A stretch of 64,000 bases of DNA from an uncultured Lachnospiraceae bacterium (GTDB lineage Bacteria > Bacillota > Clostridia > Lachnospirales > Lachnospiraceae): positions 1 to 64,000 of the forward strand of contig CANRJF010000001.1 of assembly GCA_947630855.1 (NCBI GenBank), given 5' to 3'. The stretch's first letter is position 1, and each line of letters starts with the position of its first letter. A program made the position numbers and the translations under genes. This document shows, piece by piece, positions 25,673 through 35,246 of the stretch. The notes beneath the pieces were generated by a model. That model made no database searches, had not been told where the DNA came from, and saw nothing but the letters and a program-made list of their open reading frames with translations.

Positions 25673-28336
25673 CTACCAGCGGTTTTTTATTTTATTCTGC
25701 AGTTCATATAATTTATTCATTGCCTCTATGGGTGTTAGGTTGCTGATATCCACATCCCGCAGTTCAGCAATAATCACATCATCACTTACCGTATCAAATA
25801 AAGACATCTGCTTCATGTCCACCTCGTCGGGAGCGAACTTTTTGCTTTTTATGGGAGCAGATTCCACGGATATGTTTTTGGCAATGTCAGAAATATCATT
25901 GGCGCTTAATTCCTCCACAATTGCCTTGGCCCGCTGTAATACGGATTCCGGCAGGCCGGCAAGCCTTGCCACCTGGATGCCGTAGCTCTTATCTGCCCCT
26001 CCGGGAATAATTTTCCGCAGGAAAACAATATCATCCCCTTTTTCTTTCACGGCAATACAGTAATTATTTACATTGTCCAGTTTTCCTTCCAGTTCTGTCA
26101 ATTCATGGTAATGGGTGGCAAAAAGGGTTTTTGCACCTAACAGTTTGGGATTGCTGATGTGCTCCACCACTGCCCAGGCAATGCTAAGGCCGTCAAATGT
26201 GCTGGTTCCCCTTCCGATTTCATCCAGCACAAGAAGGGAGTTGCTGGTGGCGCTGCGCAGGATATTTGCCACTTCCGTCATTTCCACCATAAATGTACTC
26301 TGGCCGCTGGCCAGGTCATCCGATGCTCCCACCCTGGTAAAAATACGGTCTACAATGCCGATATCCGCAGTATCTGCCGGGACAAAACTGCCTATCTGCG
26401 CCATAAGCACAATCAGGGCGGTCTGGCGCATATATGTGGATTTTCCAGCCATATTGGGGCCTGTAATAATAGAAATCCGATGTTTATCATTGTCCAAATA
26501 TGTGTCATTGCTGATAAACATATCTCCCGAAATCATTTTTTCCACTACCGGATGGCGGCCTTTTTTAATATCTATGGTTCCCCGCTCATTTAATTTAGGG
26601 CGGCAGTAATGATTTTGCTCCGCCACATATGCCAGAGAACAAAGCACATCTAATTTTGCCACTGCTTTGGCAGTCTTTTGGATTCTTGACACTTCCCCTG
26701 CCACTTTTTCCCTTAGAAGGGCAAAGAGTTCATATTCCAAACCTGCCAGCTTGTCTTCCGCCCCTAAAATCACGTCTTCCAGTTCCTTTAACTCCGGGGT
26801 AATGAAACGCTCTGCGTTGGCAAGTGTCTGTTTTCTGGTAAAATAATCCGGCACCAGGTTTTTAAAGGAGTTGGTAACTTCCAGATAATATCCGAAAACC
26901 TTATTATATTTTATTTTTAAATTCTTTATTCCCGTCTTTTCCCGCTCTTTTACCTCCAATTCCGCCAGCCACTGCTTCCCTTCCGTCTTTGCCTTTCTCA
27001 GTTTATCCACTTCTTCATTGCAGCCTTCTTTGATAATTCCGCCGTCGTGTACCAGTATGGGAGGCTCTTCTGCAACGGTGTCATGAATCCAGCCGTAAAT
27101 TTCTTCCAAAGTATCCATTTCCCGGAAAATATCTTTCATCTGGCATGTTTTAAAGTCTTTAAGCAGGTCTCGGATGTAGGGCAGCATATGGATGGAATTT
27201 TTAAATGCAATAAAATCCCTGGGATTGGCTGTCTGATAGGTAATTCTTGTAATCAGACGTTCCAAATCATAGATGGCGTTTAAGTATTCCCTCAGCTCTT
27301 CCCTTGTGATCGCCTGTTTGTTTAATTCTTCAATAGCATCCAGTCTGGCAGAAATTTCCTGTTTTTCCACAAGGGGCTGTTCTATATAAGAGCGAAGCAG
27401 CCTGGCTCCCATGGCTGTCTTTGTCTTATCAAGCACCCACAGCAGGGAACCCCGTTTGGATTTTTCCCGCAATGTTTCCACCAGTTCCAGATTCCGCCTG
27501 GTGGAACTGTCGATTACCATAAATTTCCCCGTGGTGTAAGGATGAATTGCAGACATGTGGGACAGGGAATTTTTCTGTGTTTCGTAAAGATATTTTAACA
27601 GGGAGCCTGCGGCAATGCTTCCGCAGGAAAAATCGGAAAGCCCCAGTCCTTCCAAGCTATGTACCTTAAAATGCTCTTTTAAAATTCCCAGTGCGGTTTC
27701 ATCTCCAAAATACCAGGATTGCAGTGAGGTAAGACAGATATTCATCCTGTTTTTTATATCTTCAATATCTACACCGCTCATATAGAAAGCTTCATTGCAT
27801 ACGATTTCAGTGGGGGCATATTTTGTGATTTCATCCAATAGTTTCCGCTCTCCGTCCACCTCCGTCACAAAATAATCTCCGGTACTTACATCGGCAATGG
27901 AAATCCCGTATTTATCCGCCATGTACACAATACACATAATATAATTGTTTTTTGTCTCGTCTAAAGCCTGGGAATCCGTGGTAGTTCCCGGGGTGACAAT
28001 GCGCACTACCTCCCGTTTCACCATGCCTTTTGCCAGCTTCGGATCTTCCACCTGCTCGCAGATTGCCACTTTATGCCCTTTTTTTACAAGGCGGTTTAAA
28101 TATCCTTCCACCGCATGGTAGGGTATACCGCACATAGGAGCCCGTTCCTCTAAACCGCAGCTTTTCCCTGTAAGTGTCAGCTCCAATTCCTTTGACACGG
28201 TAATTGCATCATCAAAAAACATTTCATAGAAATCTCCCAGACGGTAAAAAAGAATACATTCCCCATATTCCTCTTTTGTCTTTAGGTAATGCTGCATCAT
28301 AGGCGTCAGTTTGTTAAAATCTATTTTCGTATTCAT
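25673..28336 (-). CDS. mutS: DNA mismatch recognition protein MutS
   Basis: Mismatch-binding ATPase of 887 residues. The N-terminal domain contains FYEMFFDDA, where FxE is the mismatch-reading Phe-Glu. The ATPase domain has GPNMAGKSTYMRQ near residue 625, and DEIGRGTSTFDG is the Walker B and signature region. Near the C-terminus QMSLFD resembles the beta-clamp binding motif. AAGGA precedes the ATG. It is the first gene of mutS-mutL-miaA, downstream of a terminator-like hairpin. Confidence 0.97.
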   Translation of the reverse strand: MNTKIDFNKLTPMMQHYLKTKEEYGECILFYRLGDFYEMFFDDAITVSKELELTLTGKSCGLEERAPMCGIPYHAVEGYLNRLVKKGHKVAICEQVEDPKLAKGMVKREVVRIVTPGTTTDSQALDETKNNYIMCIVYMADKYGISIADVSTGDYFVTEVDGERKLLDEITKYAPTEIVCNEAFYMSGVDIEDIKNRMNICLTSLQSWYFGDETALGILKEHFKVHSLEGLGLSDFSCGSIAAGSLLKYLYETQKNSLSHMSAIHPYTTGKFMVIDSSTRRNLELVETLREKSKRGSLLWVLDKTKTAMGARLLRSYIEQPLVEKQEISARLDAIEELNKQAITREELREYLNAIYDLERLITRITYQTANPRDFIAFKNSIHMLPYIRDLLKDFKTCQMKDIFREMDTLEEIYGWIHDTVAEEPPILVHDGGIIKEGCNEEVDKLRKAKTEGKQWLAELEVKEREKTGIKNLKIKYNKVFGYYLEVTNSFKNLVPDYFTRKQTLANAERFITPELKELEDVILGAEDKLAGLEYELFALLREKVAGEVSRIQKTAKAVAKLDVLCSLAYVAEQNHYCRPKLNERGTIDIKKGRHPVVEKMISGDMFISNDTYLDNDKHRISIITGPNMAGKSTYMRQTALIVLMAQIGSFVPADTADIGIVDRIFTRVGASDDLASGQSTFMVEMTEVANILRSATSNSLLVLDEIGRGTSTFDGLSIAWAVVEHISNPKLLGAKTLFATHYHELTELEGKLDNVNNYCIAVKEKGDDIVFLRKIIPGGADKSYGIQVARLAGLPESVLQRAKAIVEELSANDISDIAKNISVESAPIKSKKFAPDEVDMKQMSLFDTVSDDVIIAELRDVDISNLTPIEAMNKLYELQNKIKNRW

Positions 28337-28351
28337 TCTTTTGTCCTTCTA

Positions 28352-28406
28352 AGAAAAACCATAACATATGCCTGTCCATAACCAGGCGCGGGTTGCTTTG
28401 TTATGG
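28352..28406 (-). terminator. Terminator-like hairpin after the flavoprotein gene
   Basis: On the minus strand CCATAACA and TGTTATGG pair around an inner CCTGG/CAGG-type stem, and TTTTTCTT follows. It overlaps the last bases of the flavoprotein gene and sits just ahead of mutS, so it probably insulates mutS from upstream transcription. Confidence 0.55.
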
Positions 28407-29987
28407 GGCGTAACGGGAAATTACTGCCTCCGCCACTTTCAGCCCGTCCATGGCGGCAGACATAATTCCTCCGGCATAACCTGCCCCTTCCCCACAGGGA
28501 TAAATCCCTTCCACCGAACTTTCAAACCATTCATTCCGGGGAATCCTTACCGGGGAAGATGTACGGCTCTCAATGCCGGAGAGGATAACATCATCCCTGT
28601 TGAAATCCCGTATTTTTCCGGAAAAACTTTCCATTCCCTCTATAAAAGAACGGCATATTTCCTCTGGCAAAAGCTGATGCAGGGGAGCAAAAGATGATTT
28701 TCCGCAGGTACAGGAAGAAAATGCCCCATAGGAAGAACTGATTTTCTTTTTCTTAAAATCACCGTATAATTGTTGGGGAATCATGCCCTGCCCCATACTG
28801 TATGCGGATTTTTCTAATTTTTCCTGAAATTTTACCCCCGATAAAGGTTCTTCCCCTTCAAAATCCTTTGGCGTAACAGATACAATAATGGCACTGTTGG
28901 CATTTCCGCTGTCTCTTTTGTAATAACTCATGCCATTCACCGCCAACTGTTTTTCACAGGATGAGGCATTTACCACATATCCCCCCGGACACATGCAAAA
29001 AGAATATACGCCTCTCCCGTTTAAAAGGTTTGCTGTCAGCTTGTAGGAGGCGGGAGGCAGTATTTTGGCTCCGCTTTTTCCATATTGGCTTATATTTATC
29101 ATATCCTGGGGATGTTCCACCCGAAAACCTACGGCAAAAGACTTTGCCGTCATGGGAATCTGCCTTTTTTTAAGCATAAAAAACGTATCCCTTGCGCTGT
29201 GTCCTATGGCAAGAATCAGGATATTGGTATCTAACCATTCCCCGTGGTTTATCTGAATTGCCCTGATTTTTCCATTTTGGATTTTTACGTCCGTCATGCA
29301 GGTGTGGAATAAAAATTTTCCTCCCATATCTTCAATTTCCCTGCGGATAGAAGGAATCACTTCTGTCAGCTTATCCGTTCCGATATGGGGCTTTGCATCA
29401 TAGGCAATTTCCTTTGGCGCCCCGTGTTTTATGAAAATTTCCAGGACTTTCCTGTTCCGTCCCACCGGGTCTTTCACCAAGGTATTTAATTTGCCGTCAG
29501 AAAAAGTACCTGCGCCCCCCTCCCCAAAGGAGACATTGGATTCCGGTTTTAAGATGCCTTCTTTCCAGAAAGAAGTTACATCTTTTGTCCTCTCTTCTAC
29601 CATGCCGCCCCGTTCTATTATAATGGGGGCATAACCCATTTTTGATAACATATAGCCGCAAAAAAGACCTGCCGGGCCGCTTCCTGCGATAATCGGCGGA
29701 ATATCTGATTTTAAGCTGCCTTTGTCTGGCAATGTATAGTTCTTGTCTTTAACCAGGGAAACCTGGGTTCCATGTATTTTCTTTAAGACTTTCTGTTCCT
29801 GCCTGGTTCTGGCATATATGGTGTAAACAAAAGACAGTTCTTCTTTTTTCCTTGCATCAATGGATTTTCGCGCAATCTCAAGGGAAAGAAGCTGTTCTTT
29901 GTCAATTTTTAATATTTTTCTGACTTTTTTCTCCAAATCTTCTTTTGTGTGTGTAATTGGAAGTTTCACTTGCTGTATCTGAATCAT
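28401..29987 (-). CDS. FAD-dependent oxidoreductase, uncharacterised
   Basis: Flavoprotein of 528 residues in the group of NAD(P)/FAD-dependent dehydrogenase-like proteins widespread in Clostridia. A roughly 90-residue N-terminal domain (lysine- and arginine-rich) precedes the Rossmann FAD motif GSGPAGLFCGYML near residue 102. FGEGGAGTFSDGKL follows, and the C-terminal GEGAGYAGGI block near residue 495 closes the FAD site. Substrate and acceptor are unknown. AGAGGA precedes the ATG. It follows the BaiN-like gene by 45 bases, so the two flavoproteins may be co-transcribed. Confidence 0.8.
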   Translation of the reverse strand: MIQIQQVKLPITHTKEDLEKKVRKILKIDKEQLLSLEIARKSIDARKKEELSFVYTIYARTRQEQKVLKKIHGTQVSLVKDKNYTLPDKGSLKSDIPPIIAGSGPAGLFCGYMLSKMGYAPIIIERGGMVEERTKDVTSFWKEGILKPESNVSFGEGGAGTFSDGKLNTLVKDPVGRNRKVLEIFIKHGAPKEIAYDAKPHIGTDKLTEVIPSIRREIEDMGGKFLFHTCMTDVKIQNGKIRAIQINHGEWLDTNILILAIGHSARDTFFMLKKRQIPMTAKSFAVGFRVEHPQDMINISQYGKSGAKILPPASYKLTANLLNGRGVYSFCMCPGGYVVNASSCEKQLAVNGMSYYKRDSGNANSAIIVSVTPKDFEGEEPLSGVKFQEKLEKSAYSMGQGMIPQQLYGDFKKKKISSSYGAFSSCTCGKSSFAPLHQLLPEEICRSFIEGMESFSGKIRDFNRDDVILSGIESRTSSPVRIPRNEWFESSVEGIYPCGEGAGYAGGIMSAAMDGLKVAEAVISRYAP

Positions 29988-30032
29988 ACATTCCTCTTTT
30001 CCGGCAGCGCCAAAACCATCCTTATCTTTACG

Positions 30033-31271
30033 TCATATGTCATTTCTTTGGGGGGCTGCCGCCCATGTACCTGCCACATATCCGCTGGACCATGCCCACT
30101 GCAGATTATATCCCCCGCAGATGCCGTCAATATCAATCACTTCCCCGGCAAAAAATAGCCCCGGGACAAGTTTGGATTCTAAAGTTTTTGGATGTAATTC
30201 CTTTGTATCCACCCCGCCGGCACACACCTGGGCGCTTTCAAAACCTTTTGTCCCTGTAATGTCCACAGGCATGTTTTTTATATACCCTGCCAATCTTTCT
30301 ATTTCCCCCTGTGTAATCTGTTCTGCCGGCTTGTGAAGGGAAATTTCGCATTCCTTTAAAAACAGGGGGATCAACTTTTTGGAAAACAATCCAATCATTG
30401 CCTGTTCACAGTCTTTTCCTCCTCCAAACCGATAAAACCTTGACTGCAGCATGTCTGTTAATTCCCCCGGGGATAAGTCCGGCATAAAATCCAGCCGGGC
30501 AGCCACCTGCTTCCCCTGATGCAAGGCTTTGGAAGCAAAACGGCTTACCTGAAAAACAGGAATACCGGAGATTCCGTACTCCGTTATCTGCACTTCCCCT
30601 CTATCCTGGCAGATAAGGTCTTTATTTTCATATATCTTCACAAGAATATCTGACCTGATTCCTGCAATGGATTTGAAAAATGACTGTTTTGCCTTCAATT
30701 GCACTAACGCAGGCACAACATCTATAAATGTATGACCAAAACCTTCTATATATGGGAAAGCGCTTCCGTCACTTCCCGACTTGGGAAAGGCTTTTAAGCC
30801 GCAGGCAAAAATACAGGCATCACCCGCAAATACGTCTTTATTTGTGCGTATGCGAAAGCCTTTTTTTGTGTTTTCCACTTCATGTATTATGCAGTCTGTC
30901 ACAATATGTACTTTTTGTTTTGCCAATTCCATGCGAAGCACATCTAAAACGGAAGATGCCTGGCCACTGGCAGGATAAAAATATCCGTTTCGATTTTTGG
31001 GGTAAATTCCAAGTTCCGAAAAAAAACGGATGGTATCTTTAAAGCTAAACTGTTCTAATATCGGCAATACAAAGGCAGGGGTTTCGCCTCTGTAACAGCT
31101 TAATCCCTGCTTACTGTTGGTATAATTGCATTTTCCGTTGCCTGTGGAGAGAATCTTCTTTCCCACCCTGTCCATATGCTCTAAGATTGTTACCGCCGCC
31201 CCGGCCCTGGCTGCGCAGACAGCCGCCATCATACCGGAGGCGCCGCCGCCGATTACGATTACTTTTCTCAA
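30033..31271 (-). CDS. BaiN/HI0933-family flavoprotein
   Basis: NAD(P)/FAD-dependent protein of the HI0933-like family, which includes BaiN of bile-acid-dehydroxylating clostridia. Family membership alone does not show that reaction here. The GGGASGMMAA dinucleotide motif lies at the very N-terminus, GKKILSTGNGKCN follows near residue 40, and FAGEVIDIDGICGGYN near the C-terminus completes the FAD site. The track starts at a TTG at 31301 inside a hairpin. A second TTG at 31271, with ACAGGTG six bases upstream, puts the glycine motif at the normal distance and gives 412 residues. Confidence 0.8.
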   Translation of the reverse strand: MRKVIVIGGGASGMMAAVCAARAGAAVTILEHMDRVGKKILSTGNGKCNYTNSKQGLSCYRGETPAFVLPILEQFSFKDTIRFFSELGIYPKNRNGYFYPASGQASSVLDVLRMELAKQKVHIVTDCIIHEVENTKKGFRIRTNKDVFAGDACIFACGLKAFPKSGSDGSAFPYIEGFGHTFIDVVPALVQLKAKQSFFKSIAGIRSDILVKIYENKDLICQDRGEVQITEYGISGIPVFQVSRFASKALHQGKQVAARLDFMPDLSPGELTDMLQSRFYRFGGGKDCEQAMIGLFSKKLIPLFLKECEISLHKPAEQITQGEIERLAGYIKNMPVDITGTKGFESAQVCAGGVDTKELHPKTLESKLVPGLFFAGEVIDIDGICGGYNLQWAWSSGYVAGTWAAAPQRNDI

Positions 31272-31296
31272 TTTTGCACCTGTTTTATACCTGTGA

Positions 31297-31354
31297 GCCA
31301 AATGATTTGCCAGAAGGTATTCCCTGTTTCAATTAAAATAGCAAATCATTTGGC
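31297..31354. repeat. 14-bp perfect inverted repeat with 30-base loop
   Basis: GCCAAATGATTTGC (31297-31310) and GCAAATCATTTGGC (31341-31354) are exact reverse complements. The loop contains TATTCCCTG, the reverse complement of CAGGGAATA in the element at 3245-3304. It lies in the leader of the BaiN-like gene. Confidence 0.7.
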
Positions 31355-31392
31355 AAATGTGTATGCTCTGGAGTATAACTTAGTGGAACAAA

Positions 31393-31406
31393 GCGGATTA
31401 ATCCGC
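31393..31406. promoter_or_regulatory. 14-bp perfect palindrome, operator-like
   Basis: GCGGATTAATCCGC is fully self-complementary and lies about 120 bases upstream of the BaiN-like gene start. A dimeric regulator site is possible, but no regulator is known. This 170-base gap has no ORF that I would support. Confidence 0.4.
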
Positions 31407-31469
31407 GTCAACTTCCTACGTCTGCTATTTTAGCATAAGAAAAATTAAGATTCAACGATTAATTGTAAG

Positions 31470-31838
31470 TTATGTGTCATAATTCTCCAAAAATCCGTAA
31501 AGCTGCTCCTCATCTTCAATCCAGTATCCTTTGCGGATTTTCTGCCGGAGAATATCGTCCAGATCCGAGTAGCGGATATCCGTGTACTGATAGACTGTTT
31601 TTCTGTCTGCATAGTAAACGGTAAGATAATCTCCCTCTTCTATAATTAAATATTTATAATTGACATTTTGATTGACAATGAGAACCTTCTCTGTCTCTTT
31701 TTCCGTCTCCACAGGAATCAATTGTTCTGTTTCCAGAGGAGTATCCTTGTCAGGCACATGGCCTGCAAACTTTACTGCAAGAATCAGCACAACCACTGCC
31801 GACAAACAAAAAATGCGAATACTATTGACTTTTTTCAT
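31470..31838 (-). CDS. Membrane-anchored protein with BofC-like C-terminal domain
   Basis: Protein of 122 residues with one N-terminal hydrophobic helix (about residues 7-25, IFCLSAVVVLILAVKFAG) and an acidic linker rich in Glu and Thr. The C-terminal domain from about residue 60 contains TDIRYSDL, LRQKIRKG and EEQLYGFLENY. That pattern resembles the C-terminal domain of BofC, a forespore protein that restrains SpoIVB in Bacillus; the BofC N-terminal domain is absent. The second ATG (31838), preceded by GGTGAT, is chosen. The role is inferred only. Confidence 0.65.
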   Translation of the reverse strand: MKKVNSIRIFCLSAVVVLILAVKFAGHVPDKDTPLETEQLIPVETEKETEKVLIVNQNVNYKYLIIEEGDYLTVYYADRKTVYQYTDIRYSDLDDILRQKIRKGYWIEDEEQLYGFLENYDT

Positions 31839-31874
31839 ATTATCACCAGTCATAGTATTTACATTTTTTTATAT

Positions 31875-31880
31875 ATTATA
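31875..31880 (-). promoter_or_regulatory. Possible -10 element for BofC-like gene
   Basis: TATAAT on the minus strand is 36 bases upstream of the start codon at 31838. The -35 region (around TTATCA) is poor, so this is a weak call. Confidence 0.3.
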
Positions 31881-31921
31881 CTGCATATACCGCGGTGATA
31901 AATTGGAAATGACGATTAATT

Positions 31922-33598
31922 TCATTCCCGGGTATAATCATGAGATTTCAATAAATGCAGTTTTTTTGCCAGTCGGACAATGGATGCCCCTTTGGGGAAT
32001 TTTAAAATATCTTCCTCCGTAAGGCCGCCCTGAAGCATACAGATTCCATACACAACCACCCCTATACCTATGGACAGAAATGTTGCCAAAGCGTTAGACT
32101 CAGACGCCTTATAAAGTCCCTGGTAAGAAAAATATACAACAATCCCCATAATAAGGGAAGAAATTCCCGGCAATATAAAAATGTTTATCACATCCATAAT
32201 ATATCCGCTGTATCTTTTTATTGCGATTCCGTTTAAGATGCACATTAAAAATGCAAAAAAGATATTGGCATACACAACGGCATAAATATTTAAATCAAAC
32301 ACCCACAAAAGCAGGGTGAGAAAAACAAGATGCAGTCCCAGAGAAACTGCGGCATTCCATACAGGCACTCTCATCCGGTTAATGCCCTGTAAAATTCCGT
32401 TGGATAAGGTGGAAACAGAAAAAAACAGTATGGCTGCCGCCCCTACCTGAAGCATCCGCCCTGCCAACGGGGAAGAATCCTTTAACAAAAGCTGCATAAT
32501 CGGGGATGCCAGCACTGCCATTCCCACAGTACAGGGAAATACCACAATCATATTAAAGCGCATGGCTGCCTGAATCTGATGGCGCACCACATCCATTTTC
32601 CTGTTGGCGTAAGAAGCTGCCAGATTGGGCACACAGGAAGCAGATAATGCGGATGCAATGGAAATAGGCACATTAATCAGCAATTTATACTTACCTGAAA
32701 ACACACCCCAGAATACTTCTTCTTCGTCTTTGCTGTAACCCTTTAGCAGTATCAGGTTTTTAAATATTCCCTGGTCTAAGATACCGCTGATATTGTAGAT
32801 TGTAGTGCTTAACAGTACGGGTAAAATTGTCAGGATTAAAATTTTTGCCACGTCCATGTAAGTTTCCGTCTTTGTACTCCGGTCTCTGCTGTTTCTTTTT
32901 TTTCGGGCGCTGCGGTAAGCATAGAAAACGAAAAAAAGAAATAACAGGCCCGCCGCCGCTCCCACACATGTTCCAAGAGTGCTTCCTGCCGCTCCATATG
33001 CCGCAGCATATTTCTCAGGCTGCCCTAATGCATCTCCCACCTTTTTCCCATATCCAAAAAGATAATAAGCAGCTCCCATGCTTACAAGGGCATTGATTAT
33101 CTGCTCAATCACCTGGGAGATGGCACTGGGAACCATGCTGCCAAGGCCCTGGAAGTATCCCCTTAATACCCCAAGCATTGCCACAATCACAAGGGTGGGG
33201 GAAAGTACTTTTAAGGCATATATGCTCATGGGTGTTTTCAGCAATGTACCGGTAATAAACTCTGCGCCGAAAAATACAATCAATGCGGCTATTGTGCCGG
33301 ATATGGCAGCAAAAACAAATGCCCCCTTTACAATGCGGAAGGCATTTGTCTTTTCTCCCCTGGAAATCCTTGCTGACACCAGCTTGGAAACTGCCAGGGG
33401 AAGGCTGAAAGAGGAAATCAAGAGAAATATATTATAAATTTCAAAGGCACAACTGTAATAGTCATTTCCCACATCACCGATAATATTTGTTACGGGCAGC
33501 CTGTAAAGCATGCCTATCACACGGCTAATCAGGGATGCCGCTGCCAGAATAGATCCCTGCAGAAGAAAACTTGTATTACTTTTCTTTCTCTGACTCAT
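31922..33598 (-). CDS. MATE/MVF-superfamily lipid flippase (SpoVB/YtgP-like)
   Basis: Polytopic exporter of 558 residues with about fourteen hydrophobic segments, in the polysaccharide-biosynthesis/SpoVB branch of the MOP superfamily. The N-terminus has LLQGSILAAASLISRVIGM, typical of SpoVB and YtgP, and GYFQGLGSMVPSAISQVIEQ near residue 155 is a family block. It could translocate lipid II as a MurJ-like protein or act in spore cortex synthesis as SpoVB; sequence reading does not decide. GAGGT precedes the ATG. Confidence 0.82.
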   Translation of the reverse strand: MSQRKKSNTSFLLQGSILAAASLISRVIGMLYRLPVTNIIGDVGNDYYSCAFEIYNIFLLISSFSLPLAVSKLVSARISRGEKTNAFRIVKGAFVFAAISGTIAALIVFFGAEFITGTLLKTPMSIYALKVLSPTLVIVAMLGVLRGYFQGLGSMVPSAISQVIEQIINALVSMGAAYYLFGYGKKVGDALGQPEKYAAAYGAAGSTLGTCVGAAAGLLFLFFVFYAYRSARKKRNSRDRSTKTETYMDVAKILILTILPVLLSTTIYNISGILDQGIFKNLILLKGYSKDEEEVFWGVFSGKYKLLINVPISIASALSASCVPNLAASYANRKMDVVRHQIQAAMRFNMIVVFPCTVGMAVLASPIMQLLLKDSSPLAGRMLQVGAAAILFFSVSTLSNGILQGINRMRVPVWNAAVSLGLHLVFLTLLLWVFDLNIYAVVYANIFFAFLMCILNGIAIKRYSGYIMDVINIFILPGISSLIMGIVVYFSYQGLYKASESNALATFLSIGIGVVVYGICMLQGGLTEEDILKFPKGASIVRLAKKLHLLKSHDYTRE

Positions 33599-33613
33599 AA
33601 TTTACCTCAAAGA

Positions 33614-34738
33614 TTATTGGCGGGATTCCTCAAAATCACTTTTGCTTCCATAAATTCCCACCTTTTCTACGGCATCATCTAAAATAATGCATATATACGT
33701 CTTGCCCTGGTTAATGGTAAGCTCGTTGCCGTCCATGTCATAATAGTGGGGCTTGCCATTGTCTACTTCTTTTGTCCAGGTAATGTCAATGGCTTTTCCG
33801 TTGGTAATGTATTTGCCGGTTCCGCCGTAGGATTTGGTATTCACATCCAAATAGCCATGGTCATCCAAGGTTCTGTATTCGCAGACACGGAAAATAATGT
33901 TTTTAAATGCCAGTTGTTCTCCGTTTGATGCATCCACATGGGCATCCTTATACTGGAAACGTTTGTAAAGCCCTGTGGACTCGTCATACTCAAACCAGGG
34001 TTTATTCACCGGATATCCAGGTTCAACAACAAGGGCGTCTTCTCCCCCGTCCAATGTAACTTCTTCCCCGTCTAAAGCGAAATTGTAATGCTTGAAATCG
34101 TCAGGGAGCGTGGTACGGTATCCTCTTTTTTCAATACCTGCTATAATGCCTTCTCCGTTAATGTATGCGTTGTGGGGGGATTTCCTGGAGGAATCCCTGA
34201 AAAATGTTACATTTTCCAAATCCCCGTCCAGTCCGTTTAAGTCATCCATAGACTTTAACATTTCCGTTGCGTATATAGCCTGTCCATAATGTACATAAAT
34301 ACTGTCAAACTCATTGGATAAATAAGCAAAATAATGACGGCAGCTTCTCTGGGACATAATGGTGGGAAGTTCTCTGTAATCCTGGAAAATAGGCATCATT
34401 CTGGTAAGCCCGCCCTCTGCGGGAGCTTCGTAAATAACACTTGCATAGGAAGCGCCGTACTGGGGCATAGCATCTACCGTATTGCCAAGCATACAGGAAA
34501 CCGGCCGCATATGGGCAACTTCCTCATCTACCGGCTCACCGGTTAAAAGCCCTCTATTACCTGTATCCACAACCACTTCTGTCTCTGTCTCCGTTTCAGT
34601 TACTTCTTCTGTCTGTAATTCCGTTTCCGATACTACTGTTTCCTCTGTGTCCGTAACTGCATCTTTTTCCTTTCCGCAGCCTGCAAACGCCATACAAAGC
34701 ACTGCCGAGAAAAGAAATAGTTTTTTCATGTGTCTCAT
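33614..34738 (-). CDS. DUF3048 (YerB-like) lipoprotein
   Basis: Secreted lipoprotein of 374 residues with unknown molecular function. The signal peptide ends in the lipobox AFAGC near residue 21, so it is a likely LspA substrate. A Glu/Thr-rich linker (about 25-60, with repeated TETE) leads to the DUF3048 domain with LTGEPVDEE and MPQYGASYASVIYEAPAEGG. The first ATG (34738) is kept since AGGAGG lies six bases before it; a second ATG three codons on is also possible. Its neighbours are ybeY and the flippase gene. Confidence 0.85.
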   Translation of the reverse strand: MRHMKKLFLFSAVLCMAFAGCGKEKDAVTDTEETVVSETELQTEEVTETETETEVVVDTGNRGLLTGEPVDEEVAHMRPVSCMLGNTVDAMPQYGASYASVIYEAPAEGGLTRMMPIFQDYRELPTIMSQRSCRHYFAYLSNEFDSIYVHYGQAIYATEMLKSMDDLNGLDGDLENVTFFRDSSRKSPHNAYINGEGIIAGIEKRGYRTTLPDDFKHYNFALDGEEVTLDGGEDALVVEPGYPVNKPWFEYDESTGLYKRFQYKDAHVDASNGEQLAFKNIIFRVCEYRTLDDHGYLDVNTKSYGGTGKYITNGKAIDITWTKEVDNGKPHYYDMDGNELTINQGKTYICIILDDAVEKVGIYGSKSDFEESRQ

Positions 34739-34751
34739 CCTTAACCTCCTG

Positions 34752-35246
34752 TTATCTTAAAATGTTTTTTTCATTTAAGATATCTTTTTGTTTATTTTCC
34801 ATAAATGCCGCTTCCTCCGGGGTCATATGGTCATAACCCAGCAAGTGCAGCATACTATGAACAATAAGAAATGCAAATTCCCGTTTCAGGGAATGGCCGT
34901 AAGCTTTTGCCTGCTCACGCACTTTTGGCAGGGATAATACAATATCTCCTAATAGGACTTCCCCGCTGTCGGGATTAAAATTATCGTCATAATCTTCTAT
35001 TCCTGAAAAATCCCCTGGCCTGCTGTATTCAATCATAGGAAAAGAAAGCACATCCGTGGGTGCGTCCACCCCCCGGTACTCCCTGTTGATTTCATGGATG
35101 CTTTCATTGTCCACCAGGGTAACGCTTACTTCCGCTTCAAAAGGGAAATTCTCATAATCCAGCACAAACGTAATGATTTCTTCTGCCAGTTTTCTGTGGT
35201 CAAAGGGAAATTCCACCGGTATTTCTTCCTCAATGTTTACTGTCAT
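34752..35246 (-). CDS. ybeY: Endoribonuclease YbeY
   Basis: Zinc-dependent endoribonuclease involved in 16S rRNA 3' end maturation and ribosome quality control. The zinc motif HSMLHLLGYDH (H-x3-H-x5-H) is near residue 130, and DAPTDVLSFPM is conserved near residue 81. At 164 residues it has family size. GGAGGG lies eight bases upstream, inside the previous gene, and the two genes overlap by 17 bases. The order phoH, PgpH-position gene, ybeY is conserved in Firmicutes. Confidence 0.95.
   Translation of the reverse strand: MTVNIEEEIPVEFPFDHRKLAEEIITFVLDYENFPFEAEVSVTLVDNESIHEINREYRGVDAPTDVLSFPMIEYSRPGDFSGIEDYDDNFNPDSGEVLLGDIVLSLPKVREQAKAYGHSLKREFAFLIVHSMLHLLGYDHMTPEEAAFMENKQKDILNEKNILR

Noticed and set aside
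28401-31271. Bile-acid (bai) operon
   Set aside because: Only a BaiN/HI0933-family protein is present, a broad family; no baiB, CD, E, A or G genes are seen.
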